In this document: piece by piece, positions 34,599 through 42,860 of the stretch
Layout of the letters: the number at the start of each line of letters is the position of its first letter
Position numbering within the stretch: position 1 is the first letter of the stretch
Assembly: GCA_012965625.1 (NCBI GenBank)
Contig: DTSC01000331.1
Location: 6,621 to 55,968 of the forward strand
Direction: 5' to 3'
DNA length: 49,348 nt
Origin: Flavobacteriales bacterium
GTDB lineage: Bacteria > Bacteroidota > Bacteroidia > NORP154
Notes under the pieces: model-generated
The model's input: the letters and a program-made list of their open reading frames with translations, nothing else
The model's database searches: none
Told to the model about the DNA's origin: nothing
Program-made: the position numbers and the translations under genes

Positions 34599-35688
34599 AT
34601 GATCGCAAGTGACCAACTAAATGATCTCAAGGAGCGCCTGGATGCGTTGAGGAGGTATCTTTGACATTGATGGTAAGCTTCAGAAGATATCAGAAGAGGA
34701 AATAATTACTCATGAAGCTGGGTTTTGGGATGATGCTAAAAAGGCCGAAGTTTTTCTGAAAAAGATTGCAAAAAAGAAGCTATGGACCAATTCCTTTAAA
34801 GAAGCCGTCGACAGCTATGATGATCTGATGGTTTTAGTTGATTTTCAGCAGGAAGGTGAGGCTGAAGATGATGAGATACAGGAACAGCTTGATCTATGCT
34901 TAAAGCATGTTGAAGACCTGGAGTTCAAGAATATGCTATCTGGAGAGGAGGATGGACTTAATGCAATCCTGCAGATCAACTCAGGTGCTGGTGGTACAGA
35001 AAGCCAGGATTGGGCTGATATGCTTTTGAGAATGTATATTATGTGGGGAGAGAAAAATGGCTGTATCGTCAAACAGCTGGACCATCAACCTGGAGATGGC
35101 GCAGGAATAAAATCAGTTACGATAGAAATAGATGGAGATTTTGCTTTTGGGTATCTGAAAGGTGAGAATGGCGTACACAGGCTCGTTCGAATTTCTCCTT
35201 TTGATTCAAATAAAAAGAGACACACATCCTTTGCCTCAGTTTTTGTCTACCCACTATTAGATGAAGGCATTGAGATTGAAATCAATACAGCAGATATTTC
35301 CTGGGAAACATATAGGTCTGGAGGTGCTGGGGGCCAATCCGTTAACAAGATTGAAACTGCTGTAAGGCTAAGACATGCGCCTTCAGGCATTGTAATTGAA
35401 AACTCTGAATCTAGATCTCAGTTGGACAACAAAAACAAAGCCATGCATTTGTTGAAGTCACAGCTCTATGAACAAGCCTTAAGGGAGAAACAGGCGGAGA
35501 AAGACAAGCTGGAAAGCACCAAGAAAAAGATAGAATGGGGTTCGCAAATACGGAATTACGTGATGCACCCTTATAAAATGGTAAAAGACCTTAGAACGAA
35601 TCATGAAACTTCTAATGTGCAAGGAATCATGGATGGTGAATTAAACGAATTTATCAAAGCATACCTGATGGAGTTTGGTTCAAAATAA
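34599..35688 (+). CDS. prfB: Peptide chain release factor 2, programmed +1 frameshift
   Basis: Start ATG 34599. The zero frame gives 21 residues (MIASDQLNDLKERLDALRRY then L) and stops at TGA 34662-34664; a +1 shift at CTT joins GAC 34663 and the frame runs to 35688, giving about 362 residues, normal for RF2. The stop-codon tripeptide SPF (199-201) and the GGQ of peptidyl hydrolysis (244-246, in SGGAGGQSVNK) are intact. RF2 terminates at UGA and UAA and controls its own level: scarcity of RF2 slows termination at UGA and promotes frameshifting. It follows the phosphodiesterase gene by 18 bases, with no clear promoter in the gap. Not a pseudogene: the shift site is canonical. Confidence 0.95.
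34650..34665 (+). promoter_or_regulatory. Programmed +1 frameshift site of prfB
   Basis: AGGAGG (34650-34655), TAT, CTT, TGA, C. The Shine-Dalgarno-like hexamer three bases before the slippery CTT, the CTT-to-TTT slip and the TGA-C context all match the E. coli arrangement, differing only by an A in place of a G in the hexamer. Confidence 0.95.
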
Positions 35689-35747
35689 CAATATTAATTC
35701 CTACATTTACACCTTGAATTCAAAGCGCAATATTTTTTTTTAAATTC

Positions 35748-36086
35748 ATGAAGATATATCACAATCCCCGCTGTAGAAAAAGCCGTGAAACTCTGGCCAT
35801 CATCAATGAAAAAGGCGTGCCCGTGGAGGTTATTGAGTATCTAAAAGAGGTGCCTACAGCGAATGATTTAAATGACATTTTAAATAAATTAGGAATACCT
35901 GCAGACCAACTTCTTAGAAAAGGGGAGAAAGTTTATAAAGAGAACTTTCAAGGAAAGAATATGTCCAATGACCAATGGGTTAAGACGATGCTTGATAATC
36001 CCGTTTTAATTGAAAGGCCAATTGTTGTTACAGAGGAGAAAGCAATCCTTGGTAGGCCACCCGAGAATGTACTTGAACTATTATAA
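35748..36086 (+). CDS. ArsC/Spx-family thioredoxin-fold protein (arsenate reductase-like)
   Basis: 112 residues, full length for glutaredoxin-type ArsC. The active-site loop is NPRCRKSRETL with a single Cys9 (no CXXC), followed by the conserved LLRKGEKVYKENF and NPVLIERPIVV where Arg binds the anion. ArsC of this class reduces arsenate with glutathione and glutaredoxin; many Bacteroidota copies sit next to central metabolic genes with no ars operon, as here (9 bases before fumC), so the physiological role may differ. Arsenate reductase is the family name, not a proven function. Confidence 0.85.
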   Translation: MKIYHNPRCRKSRETLAIINEKGVPVEVIEYLKEVPTANDLNDILNKLGIPADQLLRKGEKVYKENFQGKNMSNDQWVKTMLDNPVLIERPIVVTEEKAILGRPPENVLELL

Positions 36087-36095
36087 GCGAACATT

Positions 36096-37481
36096 ATGGA
36101 ATATAGAATTGAAAAAGACACTATGGGGGAAGTAAAGGTTCCCACAGATAAATATTGGGGAGCTCAAACAGAGCGATCCCGAAATAATTTTAAAATTGGC
36201 GGACAACATATGCCACAGGAAGTTATTCATGGATTTGCATATCTAAAGAAGGCTGCAGCCCTGACGAACCAGGAGCTCGGAGTCCTTGAAGAAGAAAAGT
36301 CCGACCTTATTGCCCAGGTGTGTGATGAAATACTAGAAGGGAAGCTTGATGACAATTTCCCTTTAGTTGTTTGGCAGACTGGTTCGGGTACGCAGTCAAA
36401 CATGAATGCCAATGAGGTCATTGCCAATAGGGCGCACGTTATTCAGGGCAATAAATTAGGTGAAGGAAAAACTTTCATTCATCCTAATGATGACGTAAAT
36501 AAATCACAATCATCAAACGACACCTTTCCGACAGCCATGCATATAGCGGGATATAAAATGATCTTGGAAACTACAATACCAGGGGTAGAGATGCTTAGAG
36601 ATACCTTGTTCAGCAAGGCAGATGAATTTAAGAAGGTCGTAAAAATTGGAAGAACTCACCTTATGGATGCAACGCCCTTAACGCTGGGGCAGGAATTTTC
36701 GGGCTATACGTCTCAGCTAGATCATGGCCTGAAAGCACTTAAAAATACACTGCCACATCTGGCTGAGCTAGCGTTGGGAGGAACAGCTGTCGGAACGGGG
36801 ATTAATACCCCTAAAGGTTATTCTGAATTGGTGGCTAAGAAAATAGCGGAATTAACAAGACTTCCCTTTGTTTCAGCGGAGAACAAATTCGAAGCATTAG
36901 CTGCCCATGATGCTATTGTGGAATGCTCAGGAGCCTTGAAACAGCTTGCAGTAAGCATGATGAAAATTGCTAATGACATTCGGCTGTTAGCCTCTGGGCC
37001 TAGATGTGGCATTGGTGAAATTCAATTACCAGCCAATGAACCTGGGTCTTCTATTATGCCCGGTAAGGTTAATCCTACTCAGTGTGAGGCCATGACCATG
37101 GTTTGTGCTCAGGTAATTGGAAATGATCAGGCAATAACTGTAGGGGGCATGAGCGGGCATTTTGAGCTTAATGTCTTTAAGCCCGTAATGATCTATAACT
37201 TGCTAATGGCAGCTCGATTAATTGGAGATGTTTGTGTGTCTTTTAATGTTAACTGTGCCAAAGGTATTGAGCCTAATCTTGCTGCTATTAAAGAGAACCT
37301 GGATAATTCATTGATGCTGGTTACTGCGTTAAATACTCATATTGGTTATGAGAAAGCTGCAGAAATAGCTAAAAACGCGCATAAGAATGGGACTACCCTG
37401 AAACAAGAAGCCGTAGCCTTAGGACATCTTACAGATGCAGAATTTGATGAATGGGTTGATCCAGCCAAGATGATCGGATAA
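36096..37481 (+). CDS. fumC: Class II fumarate hydratase FumC
   Basis: 461 residues. Interconverts fumarate and malate in the TCA cycle; iron-independent, homotetrameric. Starts MEYRIEKDTMGEVKVPTDKY; conserved QTGSGTQSNMNANEVIANRA, the TAFPTAM-like NDTFPTAMHI, GRTHLMDATPLTLGQEFSGY, and the catalytic SS loop GSSIMPGKVNPTQCEAMTMV. All hallmark segments are intact. It follows the arsC-like gene by nine bases and is therefore co-transcribed with it. A weak inverted repeat (GTGC/GCAC near 37487-37503) lies after the stop but lacks a T-run. Confidence 0.95.
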   Translation: MEYRIEKDTMGEVKVPTDKYWGAQTERSRNNFKIGGQHMPQEVIHGFAYLKKAAALTNQELGVLEEEKSDLIAQVCDEILEGKLDDNFPLVVWQTGSGTQSNMNANEVIANRAHVIQGNKLGEGKTFIHPNDDVNKSQSSNDTFPTAMHIAGYKMILETTIPGVEMLRDTLFSKADEFKKVVKIGRTHLMDATPLTLGQEFSGYTSQLDHGLKALKNTLPHLAELALGGTAVGTGINTPKGYSELVAKKIAELTRLPFVSAENKFEALAAHDAIVECSGALKQLAVSMMKIANDIRLLASGPRCGIGEIQLPANEPGSSIMPGKVNPTQCEAMTMVCAQVIGNDQAITVGGMSGHFELNVFKPVMIYNLLMAARLIGDVCVSFNVNCAKGIEPNLAAIKENLDNSLMLVTALNTHIGYEKAAEIAKNAHKNGTTLKQEAVALGHLTDAEFDEWVDPAKMIG

Positions 37482-37521
37482 GTACCGTGCTATAGCCTGG
37501 CACTTAAAATTGTCAGGATGA

Positions 37522-38370
37522 TTAAGTTGATCCAAACTCCTTGTGTTTGCCCTTTAGAGACAGGGCCACTTCTTTAATTTCATGCTCTTTTTCAAATTCT
37601 ACGAAAAGATGGCCGTCAATTAATATTTTAGGGTTAATAGCAAGTCGAAAGCTCTCGTTGTAAACAAGTTTTTTAATAACCTTTCCAAAGTCTTTGTTCA
37701 TTTCAAAACTTTTCTTGTAAGCAATCCAATTAAACATTAAAATAAACGGATAAGAAAGGAACAGCAAAAGCAGGGAGCTTAATTTCGCCCTTGTAAATTG
37801 TATATTTTTTATTTTAAAACCAGCTAATTTAGCCAGGCATCGCAACTTTTGGATTCCAATTAAAAAAATATGACCATAATAGATCTCTGTTGTAATATCT
37901 TGGTTTGACATCCAGATACTATCAAGTTCATTTGGAGGCATGAAAGAGGGAGTCCGCTCACTTTCTGAAAGGAAGTAGCTTAGCCTGCTTCTTAGGTTAG
38001 AATAGTTTGGAGTGGTTATGATCAGACTGCCTCCCATTTTTATAATCCTGTTGAATTCCTTCAAAGCACTTGCCTGGTCTGAAAAATGTTCGATTCCCTC
38101 CTGGCAGATTAGGGCATCAACACTTTTACTTTCAAGGGGAATTCCGTCTTTGATATTTGCCCTTCGACAAGCTAATCCATCAACCTTGAAATACTCCGGA
38201 AATAAGTCAAATGGAATAGGTTTAGCCCCAATTTCTCTAATAATTTTTGAAGTAATTCCATTTCCAGCAGGAAAATCAACAATTATTTTACCCTTGAACC
38301 GATCCCCTTCTTTAAGAAAAAACTTCTTTACATGGTACTTAATACTTTTGGGATTGTCTTCATGATTCAT
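37522..38370 (-). CDS. Class I SAM-dependent methyltransferase
   Basis: 282 residues. The SAM-binding motif I is IIVDFPAGNGITSKIIREIG (one Gly replaced: D-F-P-A-G-N-G), motif II VDALICQEGIEHFSD and motif III MGGSLIITTPNYSNL. The C-terminal third has a hydrophobic stretch (LLLLFLSYPFILMFNW, about 197-212) that may dip into the membrane, as in UbiE/COQ3-like or lipid- and polysaccharide-modifying methyltransferases. Substrate unknown. Same strand as the upstream symporter gene but separated from it by 70 bases. Confidence 0.8.
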   Translation of the reverse strand: MNHEDNPKSIKYHVKKFFLKEGDRFKGKIIVDFPAGNGITSKIIREIGAKPIPFDLFPEYFKVDGLACRRANIKDGIPLESKSVDALICQEGIEHFSDQASALKEFNRIIKMGGSLIITTPNYSNLRSRLSYFLSESERTPSFMPPNELDSIWMSNQDITTEIYYGHIFLIGIQKLRCLAKLAGFKIKNIQFTRAKLSSLLLLFLSYPFILMFNWIAYKKSFEMNKDFGKVIKKLVYNESFRLAINPKILIDGHLFVEFEKEHEIKEVALSLKGKHKEFGST

Positions 38371-38440
38371 GCTTGTGCATTTATTAATCCTTCTTAGTCA
38401 GGTGATGAATTGTATTGGCAATGACCAAAGTACGCATTTT

Positions 38441-39325
38441 TTACACTGTGGAGCGATTTGTAACAAGTCGCGCAAAATAGGCTGCAAACAATCCGCCGAA
38501 CACAAACATTAAAACACCATATGTAGCAGGAACCAGCGCTAGCTCTTTATATTGAGATAGTGCCATTCCCACGACAGCCAATGCTAATGATGCATTCTGA
38601 ATCCCACATTCAATGGAAATGGAGATACGTTGCTTTAAATCGAGGTGCAGGAATTTGCCGGAAAAGAACCCCAGAAGCATTGTTAGGATATTTAGTCCTA
38701 TCACTGCCGGTCCTATAATGGGCAAAGCAGTGGTTAGTTGTTCCTTGTTGGTTGCAACTGCTCCAATTATAATAGCTGCCATTAGCAGTACTGAAGCAAT
38801 TTTTACTGGACGTTTCATCCCTATTGCAAATGATTCGCATTTAGCCCTTATGATCATTCCTAATACTACTGGAATGATAGTGATCAATAATATTTTAAGA
38901 AAAATGGTTAAATATGGAAGCTGGATGGCTTCATCCGTACTCATAAATTTGATCAAGGCAAAATTTATGATGAAAGGTATGGTTGCAACTGTAATAATAC
39001 TTGAAAGTGCTGTTAAAGTAATTGATAGGCCAATATCACCTTTAGCGAGATTGGAGATTAAGTTAGAGGTCGCCCCCCCAGGACATGCAGCAACAAGCAT
39101 TAGCCCTACCGCATATTCTCCTTTTAACCTAAGTAAGAATATCAAAACAATGGCTATTAATGGCAATAATAGGAGCTGATTAAACAATCCAACAAATACT
39201 GATTTGGGTTCTTCTTTTATCCTTTTGAAATCTTCAATTGTTAATGATAAACCCATGCCGAGCATAATTATGGCAACCGAAGTGTTTAGCAGAAATTCTA
39301 TGTTTTCTAAATTGTCTAAATACAT
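38441..39325 (-). CDS. Bile acid:sodium symporter (BASS) family transporter
   Basis: 294 residues, about ten membrane helices. Family signatures: MLGMGLSLTIEDFKRI, LMLVAACPGGATSNLISNLA (the sodium-site GGxxSN-like motif), and SIECGIQNASLALAVVGMAL with the second sodium-site glutamate. These transporters carry organic anions with sodium; the physiological substrate in Bacteroidota is unknown and probably not a bile acid. Its promoter is at 39360-39391. It is divergent from the truncated SGNH gene. Confidence 0.88.
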   Translation of the reverse strand: MYLDNLENIEFLLNTSVAIIMLGMGLSLTIEDFKRIKEEPKSVFVGLFNQLLLLPLIAIVLIFLLRLKGEYAVGLMLVAACPGGATSNLISNLAKGDIGLSITLTALSSIITVATIPFIINFALIKFMSTDEAIQLPYLTIFLKILLITIIPVVLGMIIRAKCESFAIGMKRPVKIASVLLMAAIIIGAVATNKEQLTTALPIIGPAVIGLNILTMLLGFFSGKFLHLDLKQRISISIECGIQNASLALAVVGMALSQYKELALVPATYGVLMFVFGGLFAAYFARLVTNRSTV

Positions 39326-39359
39326 AGCATTATTGTGGCCTTTAGGATGTGAAGATCGA

Positions 39360-39391
39360 CAAATTTAACTTAGCTTGTATGGCAATACCAA
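39360..39391 (-). promoter_or_regulatory. Promoter of the symporter gene (TTG-N21-TAAATTTG)
   Basis: On the minus strand TTG (39391-39389) and TAAATTTG (39367-39360) are 21 bases apart, within the accepted range. The leader before ATG 39325 is about 30 bases. Confidence 0.5.
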
Positions 39392-39413
39392 TAAATAAAT
39401 AGGTAGATTTTGT

Positions 39414-39421
39414 TAATTTTG
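39414..39421 (+). promoter_or_regulatory. -7 box upstream of the SGNH fragment (TAATTTTG)
   Basis: TAnnTTTG match 44 bases before ATG 39466, suggesting that the fragment may still be transcribed. Confidence 0.4.
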
Positions 39422-39465
39422 GCCATAGACCATAGCAACAAGCCCTAAAAACAACTATTGTTTAG

Positions 39466-39936
39466 ATGATTAGAAGCATCAGGCTTGGCCAATTCTTATT
39501 TATCTTAACATATAGCATTGTGTTTGGTCTATTGCTCGGTGAGTTTACTACAAGGTTCTTGGGTTTATCTAAAACCTGGACAACTAAAAAAGAGGTGCAA
39601 CGTCACAACACCCTAATTAAAAAGTACTTTGATCATGCCAAAATAGGCCATCGCTATAAGCCAAATGTGACATTTACTTCCATTCTGGAAACGCCCTACA
39701 CTATTAATGCTGATGGATTTCGAGATGTTGAATTCACTAAGGACACAACCAGAACGTTAATTGTATTTCTGGGCTCTTCAATTATTGAAGGCTTGGGAGT
39801 GGGGGCCGAATCTAGGGCTACAAATATTGGCAAAACAATAATCAACAAAGAAATAGCTAATAAAATTGACGTTTGCAATTTAAAGAGACCTTCAGCTGCC
39901 AGCGTCGATAATATCTTTCATCATTTATTTGAATGA
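39466..39936 (+). pseudogene. Truncated SGNH/GDSL hydrolase-like gene
   Basis: 156 residues, only the N-terminal part of an SGNH hydrolase-like protein. It has a membrane anchor (about 8-27, GQFLFILTYSIVFGLLLGEF), the segment FDHAKIGHRYKPNVTF, and the nucleophile block I as IVFLGSSIIEGLGVG with Ser in place of GDS. It stops at TGA 39934 shortly after; blocks III and V (Gly-Asn and Asp-x-x-His), which complete the active site, are missing and are not found in other frames in the 66 bases before the next gene. Most relatives have 300 or more residues. Likely a degraded or deleted gene; a short functional protein is possible but less likely. Confidence 0.55.
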
Positions 39937-39987
39937 ACATTTCAATGTTGATCAAGATAAAAAGAGGCAACATTTCACATAAATTCT

Positions 39988-39995
39988 TAATTTTG
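39988..39995 (+). promoter_or_regulatory. -7 box just before the HTH regulator gene (TAATTTTG)
   Basis: TAnnTTTG match only seven bases before ATG 40003, so the transcript would be almost leaderless. No -33 box is evident. Confidence 0.35.
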
Positions 39996-40002
39996 ATTAA
40001 AT

Positions 40003-41019
40003 ATGAAAGACACCAGTGTTCAAAACACCTTTTTTAATCAGATAAAAGACCGGTTGCCCAATAACCTGACTCTTGTAGATGGTGTTGCTGATGCACTTAA
40101 TATTAGTAATGATAGTGCTTATAGAAGAATTCGTGGGGAAACAGCTCTCGATTTTGATGAGATTAGTGTTTTGGCTTCTAGATACGGTATTTCTCTTGAC
40201 GGCCTGGTGAAGTCGGAATCTGATACCGTTGCTTTTCGCTATCGTCCTTTGGATGAAAAGTTGTTTTCCTTTGAAAATTACATGGAAACCACCCTGGAGG
40301 ATTTGGAACGAATTGCTGATAAGGAGAATCCCGAAATAATATATGTTGCCAATGACATACCTTTCTTTCAACTATTTGGCATCCCGGAGGTTGCGGCATT
40401 TAAGTTTTTTGTATGGACCAAAACAATACTCAATTACGTTCAGCATAAAGGAAAGAAGCTGAATTTAAATGAGGGAATCACTGAAAAAGCTCAAGACCTA
40501 GGGCTAAGGCTTGTAGAAGCGTATTGTAAAATTCCTTCTATAGAGATTTTTCATGCGGGCACCTTAGAATCTACACTGAATCAGATAGAATACTATCACG
40601 TGAGTGGTTTGTTCAATAATAAAAATGATAGTTTGCTCCTCTGTGAAAGGATGTCGGAATTGGTAGATCACATGCAGCATCAGGCTGAGATAGGAGTTAA
40701 ATTTCCGTATGGAAAGGAGTTGCCAGAAGGAATTTTGGAAATGAGATCCGGAAACTATCAGCTATATTACAATGAAGTATTGGCGACCGATAATACAGTC
40801 CTCGCACGGTCTGGAGACTTTAAGATGTCTTACCTGACCAATAATGGGCACAACTCACTTATGACAACAAATCCCGGATTTTATGATAATACAAACCGTG
40901 CAGTTAAAAACTTATTGAGTAAATCAGCTCTTGTTAGTGGTACTTCGGAGAAAGAACGGAATAGGATTTTTTCTCGTTTCCAGGAAAAGATTGATGAATT
41001 ACGTTCTTTGATCAAATAA
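40003..41019 (+). CDS. Helix-turn-helix transcriptional regulator
   Basis: 338 residues. The N-terminal 70 residues form an XRE/cI-like HTH: LVDGVADALNISNDSAYRRI with RGETALDFDEISVLASRYGI. The long C-terminal part (about 80-330) is mostly helical, has no transmembrane segment, and contains no enzyme motif I recognise; it resembles the ligand- or partner-binding regions of a widespread Bacteroidota HTH family of this length. Targets unknown; the neighbouring SGNH fragment and convergent FISUMP gene are the nearest candidates. It is probably a single-gene unit. Confidence 0.75.
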   Translation: MKDTSVQNTFFNQIKDRLPNNLTLVDGVADALNISNDSAYRRIRGETALDFDEISVLASRYGISLDGLVKSESDTVAFRYRPLDEKLFSFENYMETTLEDLERIADKENPEIIYVANDIPFFQLFGIPEVAAFKFFVWTKTILNYVQHKGKKLNLNEGITEKAQDLGLRLVEAYCKIPSIEIFHAGTLESTLNQIEYYHVSGLFNNKNDSLLLCERMSELVDHMQHQAEIGVKFPYGKELPEGILEMRSGNYQLYYNEVLATDNTVLARSGDFKMSYLTNNGHNSLMTTNPGFYDNTNRAVKNLLSKSALVSGTSEKERNRIFSRFQEKIDELRSLIK

Positions 41020-41069
41020 AACTGACCATATGGAATCAATTTCCATTTTTGATTTTGCCGAGACTGTGG

Positions 41070-41636
41070 TTAGTCTTTAATGCAGCGTACAGAGAGCCCC
41101 TTTCCCCTAAAGATATAGCCCCTAGATAAATTTCTTTTATTATAGTTAAGGAACCTGTTCCAGGCACTCACTTCATAGCACTCAGTTGAGCTCCACCATA
41201 TCCCGCATTTCCCAATATATGTGGACCCATAATAATAGCGGTAACCAGCGGGCAAGGCATTAAAACAACTTTCGTTATTGCCATTTCCACCCTCTTCCCA
41301 TCCTTCAGCGCTTTTCATCATGCTTTCTGCATGATCTATGTCTAAAAATGTTTCTAACTGTGTCCATTCTTCATCACTTGGTATGTGCCAACCCAGCGGC
41401 GCTAACCCTCTGGGGTCATTTACTGCGTACCAATTGTATAGCCCTCCATATTTTTCGCCATTCGAAGGATCATTGTCATAATAACAACATGCCGGCCTGC
41501 CTTCATCACCCTCTCTTTTCCAGTGTTCATTTATCTTTACCTGGGGTATCTTGTCGCCATTTCTAAATTGGCTCACATTTAAATTTGCATCCATCCATAT
41601 TTGCTTGCCGATAGCAATAGTATTGTAATTATCCAT
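41070..41636 (-). CDS. FISUMP-domain protein (Fibrobacter succinogenes major paralogous domain)
   Basis: 188 residues that are nearly all one FISUMP domain: IAIGKQIWMDANLNVSQFRN, YGGLYNWYAVNDPRGLAPLG, WHIPSDEEWTQLETFL, the small-residue stretch FNALPAGYRYY, and WWSSTECYEVSAWNR with a C-terminal SVRCIKD. The fold is C-type-lectin-like. Most family members are exported lipoproteins or T9SS cargo, but this one starts MDNYNTIAIG with no signal peptide and no sorting domain. The ATG at 41636 is well placed about 40 bases after a -7 box (41681-41688), so a missed upstream signal peptide is unlikely. Function unknown. Confidence 0.8.
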   Translation of the reverse strand: MDNYNTIAIGKQIWMDANLNVSQFRNGDKIPQVKINEHWKREGDEGRPACCYYDNDPSNGEKYGGLYNWYAVNDPRGLAPLGWHIPSDEEWTQLETFLDIDHAESMMKSAEGWEEGGNGNNESCFNALPAGYRYYYGSTYIGKCGIWWSSTECYEVSAWNRFLNYNKRNLSRGYIFRGKGLSVRCIKD

Positions 41637-41680
41637 GGCGATTTATAGCTTTGATTTTTGTGTAATAAAGATGCTAGATG

Positions 41681-41688
41681 CAAATATA
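41681..41688 (-). promoter_or_regulatory. -7 box upstream of the FISUMP gene (TATATTTG)
   Basis: Perfect TAnnTTTG on the minus strand 44 bases before ATG 41636; no TTTG at 19 bases. Confidence 0.45.
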
Positions 41689-41900
41689 GAAACCCCATCT
41701 ATATAAAATCTTAAGTGGAGACTAGTCAAAATAAAACATCCTGCCATTAGTATTGCTGAATGGTTTGTTAATTTCATCGTTTTTATAAAGATGGGCAATG
41801 TGTCAGAGGGAAAACGCTTCTTGCAATTTTTAAACTCTACACTAAAATACAAATAATGTATGATCTTGAATAATTTCTTAATTTTACCACTTATGAATGA

Positions 41901-41919
41901 GCACTGTATAGTGCCTTTG
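41901..41919 (+). promoter_or_regulatory. Dyad overlapping a -7-like box upstream of the TM2 gene
   Basis: GCACT (41901-41905) and AGTGC (41910-41914) form a 5-base inverted repeat with a 4-base loop, overlapping TGCCTTTG (41912-41919), a one-mismatch -7 box 38 bases before ATG 41958. It could be an operator; the match is modest. Confidence 0.25.
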
Positions 41920-41957
41920 GAAGTTAAACACCCCTCATAATTCTAAATTCACGTAAT

Positions 41958-42860
41958 ATGAAAAAAATCAATCCTTTATTTTTTATTCTGTTAATTATTT
42001 TGATAATTACATCTTGCTCTACATCTGACAAAGTTGCTTCAAACAATTTAATTCAAAAAAGGAAATATACGGATGGGTTTTATCTTAAGGGTCTTGTGAA
42101 TGATTTTAATGTTAACAAGATGAACCAATATCTGGATTTTGAAGTAAACAGACCGGTTCTGGAAAATGAAATTTATAATGCTTGCCGGGAATCTGAGGCA
42201 ATTGAAAATGCTTTGGCATCCTTGAATCAATTTGATCTTTTGCCAATATTGAATAATTCGATCCTTGAAAATGAATTAAAAAAGTATAAGCCAAATTATT
42301 TAGTAGAAAAAGTCGTTAATGCCAAGCTGAAAAAAATCGAAAAAAAGCTAAAGAAAAATAATTCATGGGGCAGTAACAATAACCTGCATTCTAAAAAAGA
42401 AACGGCTGCCGATTGTGATGTAATTCATTTTAGGGATGGGACAGAAATTGAAGCAAAAGTTACTGAAGTTACGGATTATGAAATAAAGTATAAGCTTTGT
42501 AACAATCTGGATGGTCCAACCTTTACAAAAAGAGCCTATGATGTTTTTAAAATTAAATATTCCAATGGCCAGGATCAGCTCTTTAATACTGACACAAATG
42601 CAAGCACCAATGATTATGAGACTGTAAGTGAGTCTTTAGGAATGGAAGAAGGCGAAAAAAGCCAATCAATAGCTATTGCGCTGTGGTTTCTATTAGGATT
42701 GCTAGGAGTCCATAGATTTTATTTAGGCCATATCGGTATGGGAGTGCTTTATTTGTTGACTGGGGGGATTTGTGGTATAGGCTGGTTAATAGATGGCGTT
42801 TTGTTTTTAACGGGTGATCTTAAGCCTGCGAAAGGAGATTATGGGGAAAAGATCTTATAA
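41958..42860 (+). CDS. Lipoprotein with C-terminal TM2 domain
   Basis: 300 residues. A lipoprotein signal ends in ITSC (Cys20). The middle is Lys/Asn-rich and charged, with a beta region at about 150-215 (HFRDGTEIEAKVTEVTDYEI) typical of envelope proteins. The C terminus (from about 234) is a TM2 domain: two membrane helices around LLGLLGVHRFYLGHIGMGVL and GGICGIGWLIDGVLFLTG, with the conserved HRFYLG and the acidic IDG. Lipidation plus two C-terminal helices would hold it in the inner membrane. Function unknown. The next gene overlaps its 3' end. Confidence 0.82.
   Translation: MKKINPLFFILLIILIITSCSTSDKVASNNLIQKRKYTDGFYLKGLVNDFNVNKMNQYLDFEVNRPVLENEIYNACRESEAIENALASLNQFDLLPILNNSILENELKKYKPNYLVEKVVNAKLKKIEKKLKKNNSWGSNNNLHSKKETAADCDVIHFRDGTEIEAKVTEVTDYEIKYKLCNNLDGPTFTKRAYDVFKIKYSNGQDQLFNTDTNASTNDYETVSESLGMEEGEKSQSIAIALWFLLGLLGVHRFYLGHIGMGVLYLLTGGICGIGWLIDGVLFLTGDLKPAKGDYGEKIL

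Larger units (their letters stand above)
41637..41957. other. Intergenic region between the FISUMP and TM2 genes
   Basis: It holds the FISUMP -7 box (TATATTTG, 41688-41681 on the minus strand). Near the TM2 gene there is a dyad GCACT-gtat-AGTGC (41901-41914) overlapping a -7-like TGCCTTTG (41912-41919). A 69-codon frame at 41643-41852 has no recognisable features and contains the promoter, so it is not annotated. Confidence 0.5.

Noticed and set aside
34599..34664. In-frame stop early in prfB suggesting a pseudogene
   Set aside because: The stop lies in the canonical +1 frameshift site and the rest of RF2 is intact.
37482..37521. Terminator after fumC
   Set aside because: Only a 4-base GTGC/GCAC pair with no T-run.
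41643..41852. 69-codon minus-strand frame between the FISUMP and TM2 genes
   Set aside because: Composition is not protein-like, no family or signal is visible, and it contains the FISUMP -7 box.
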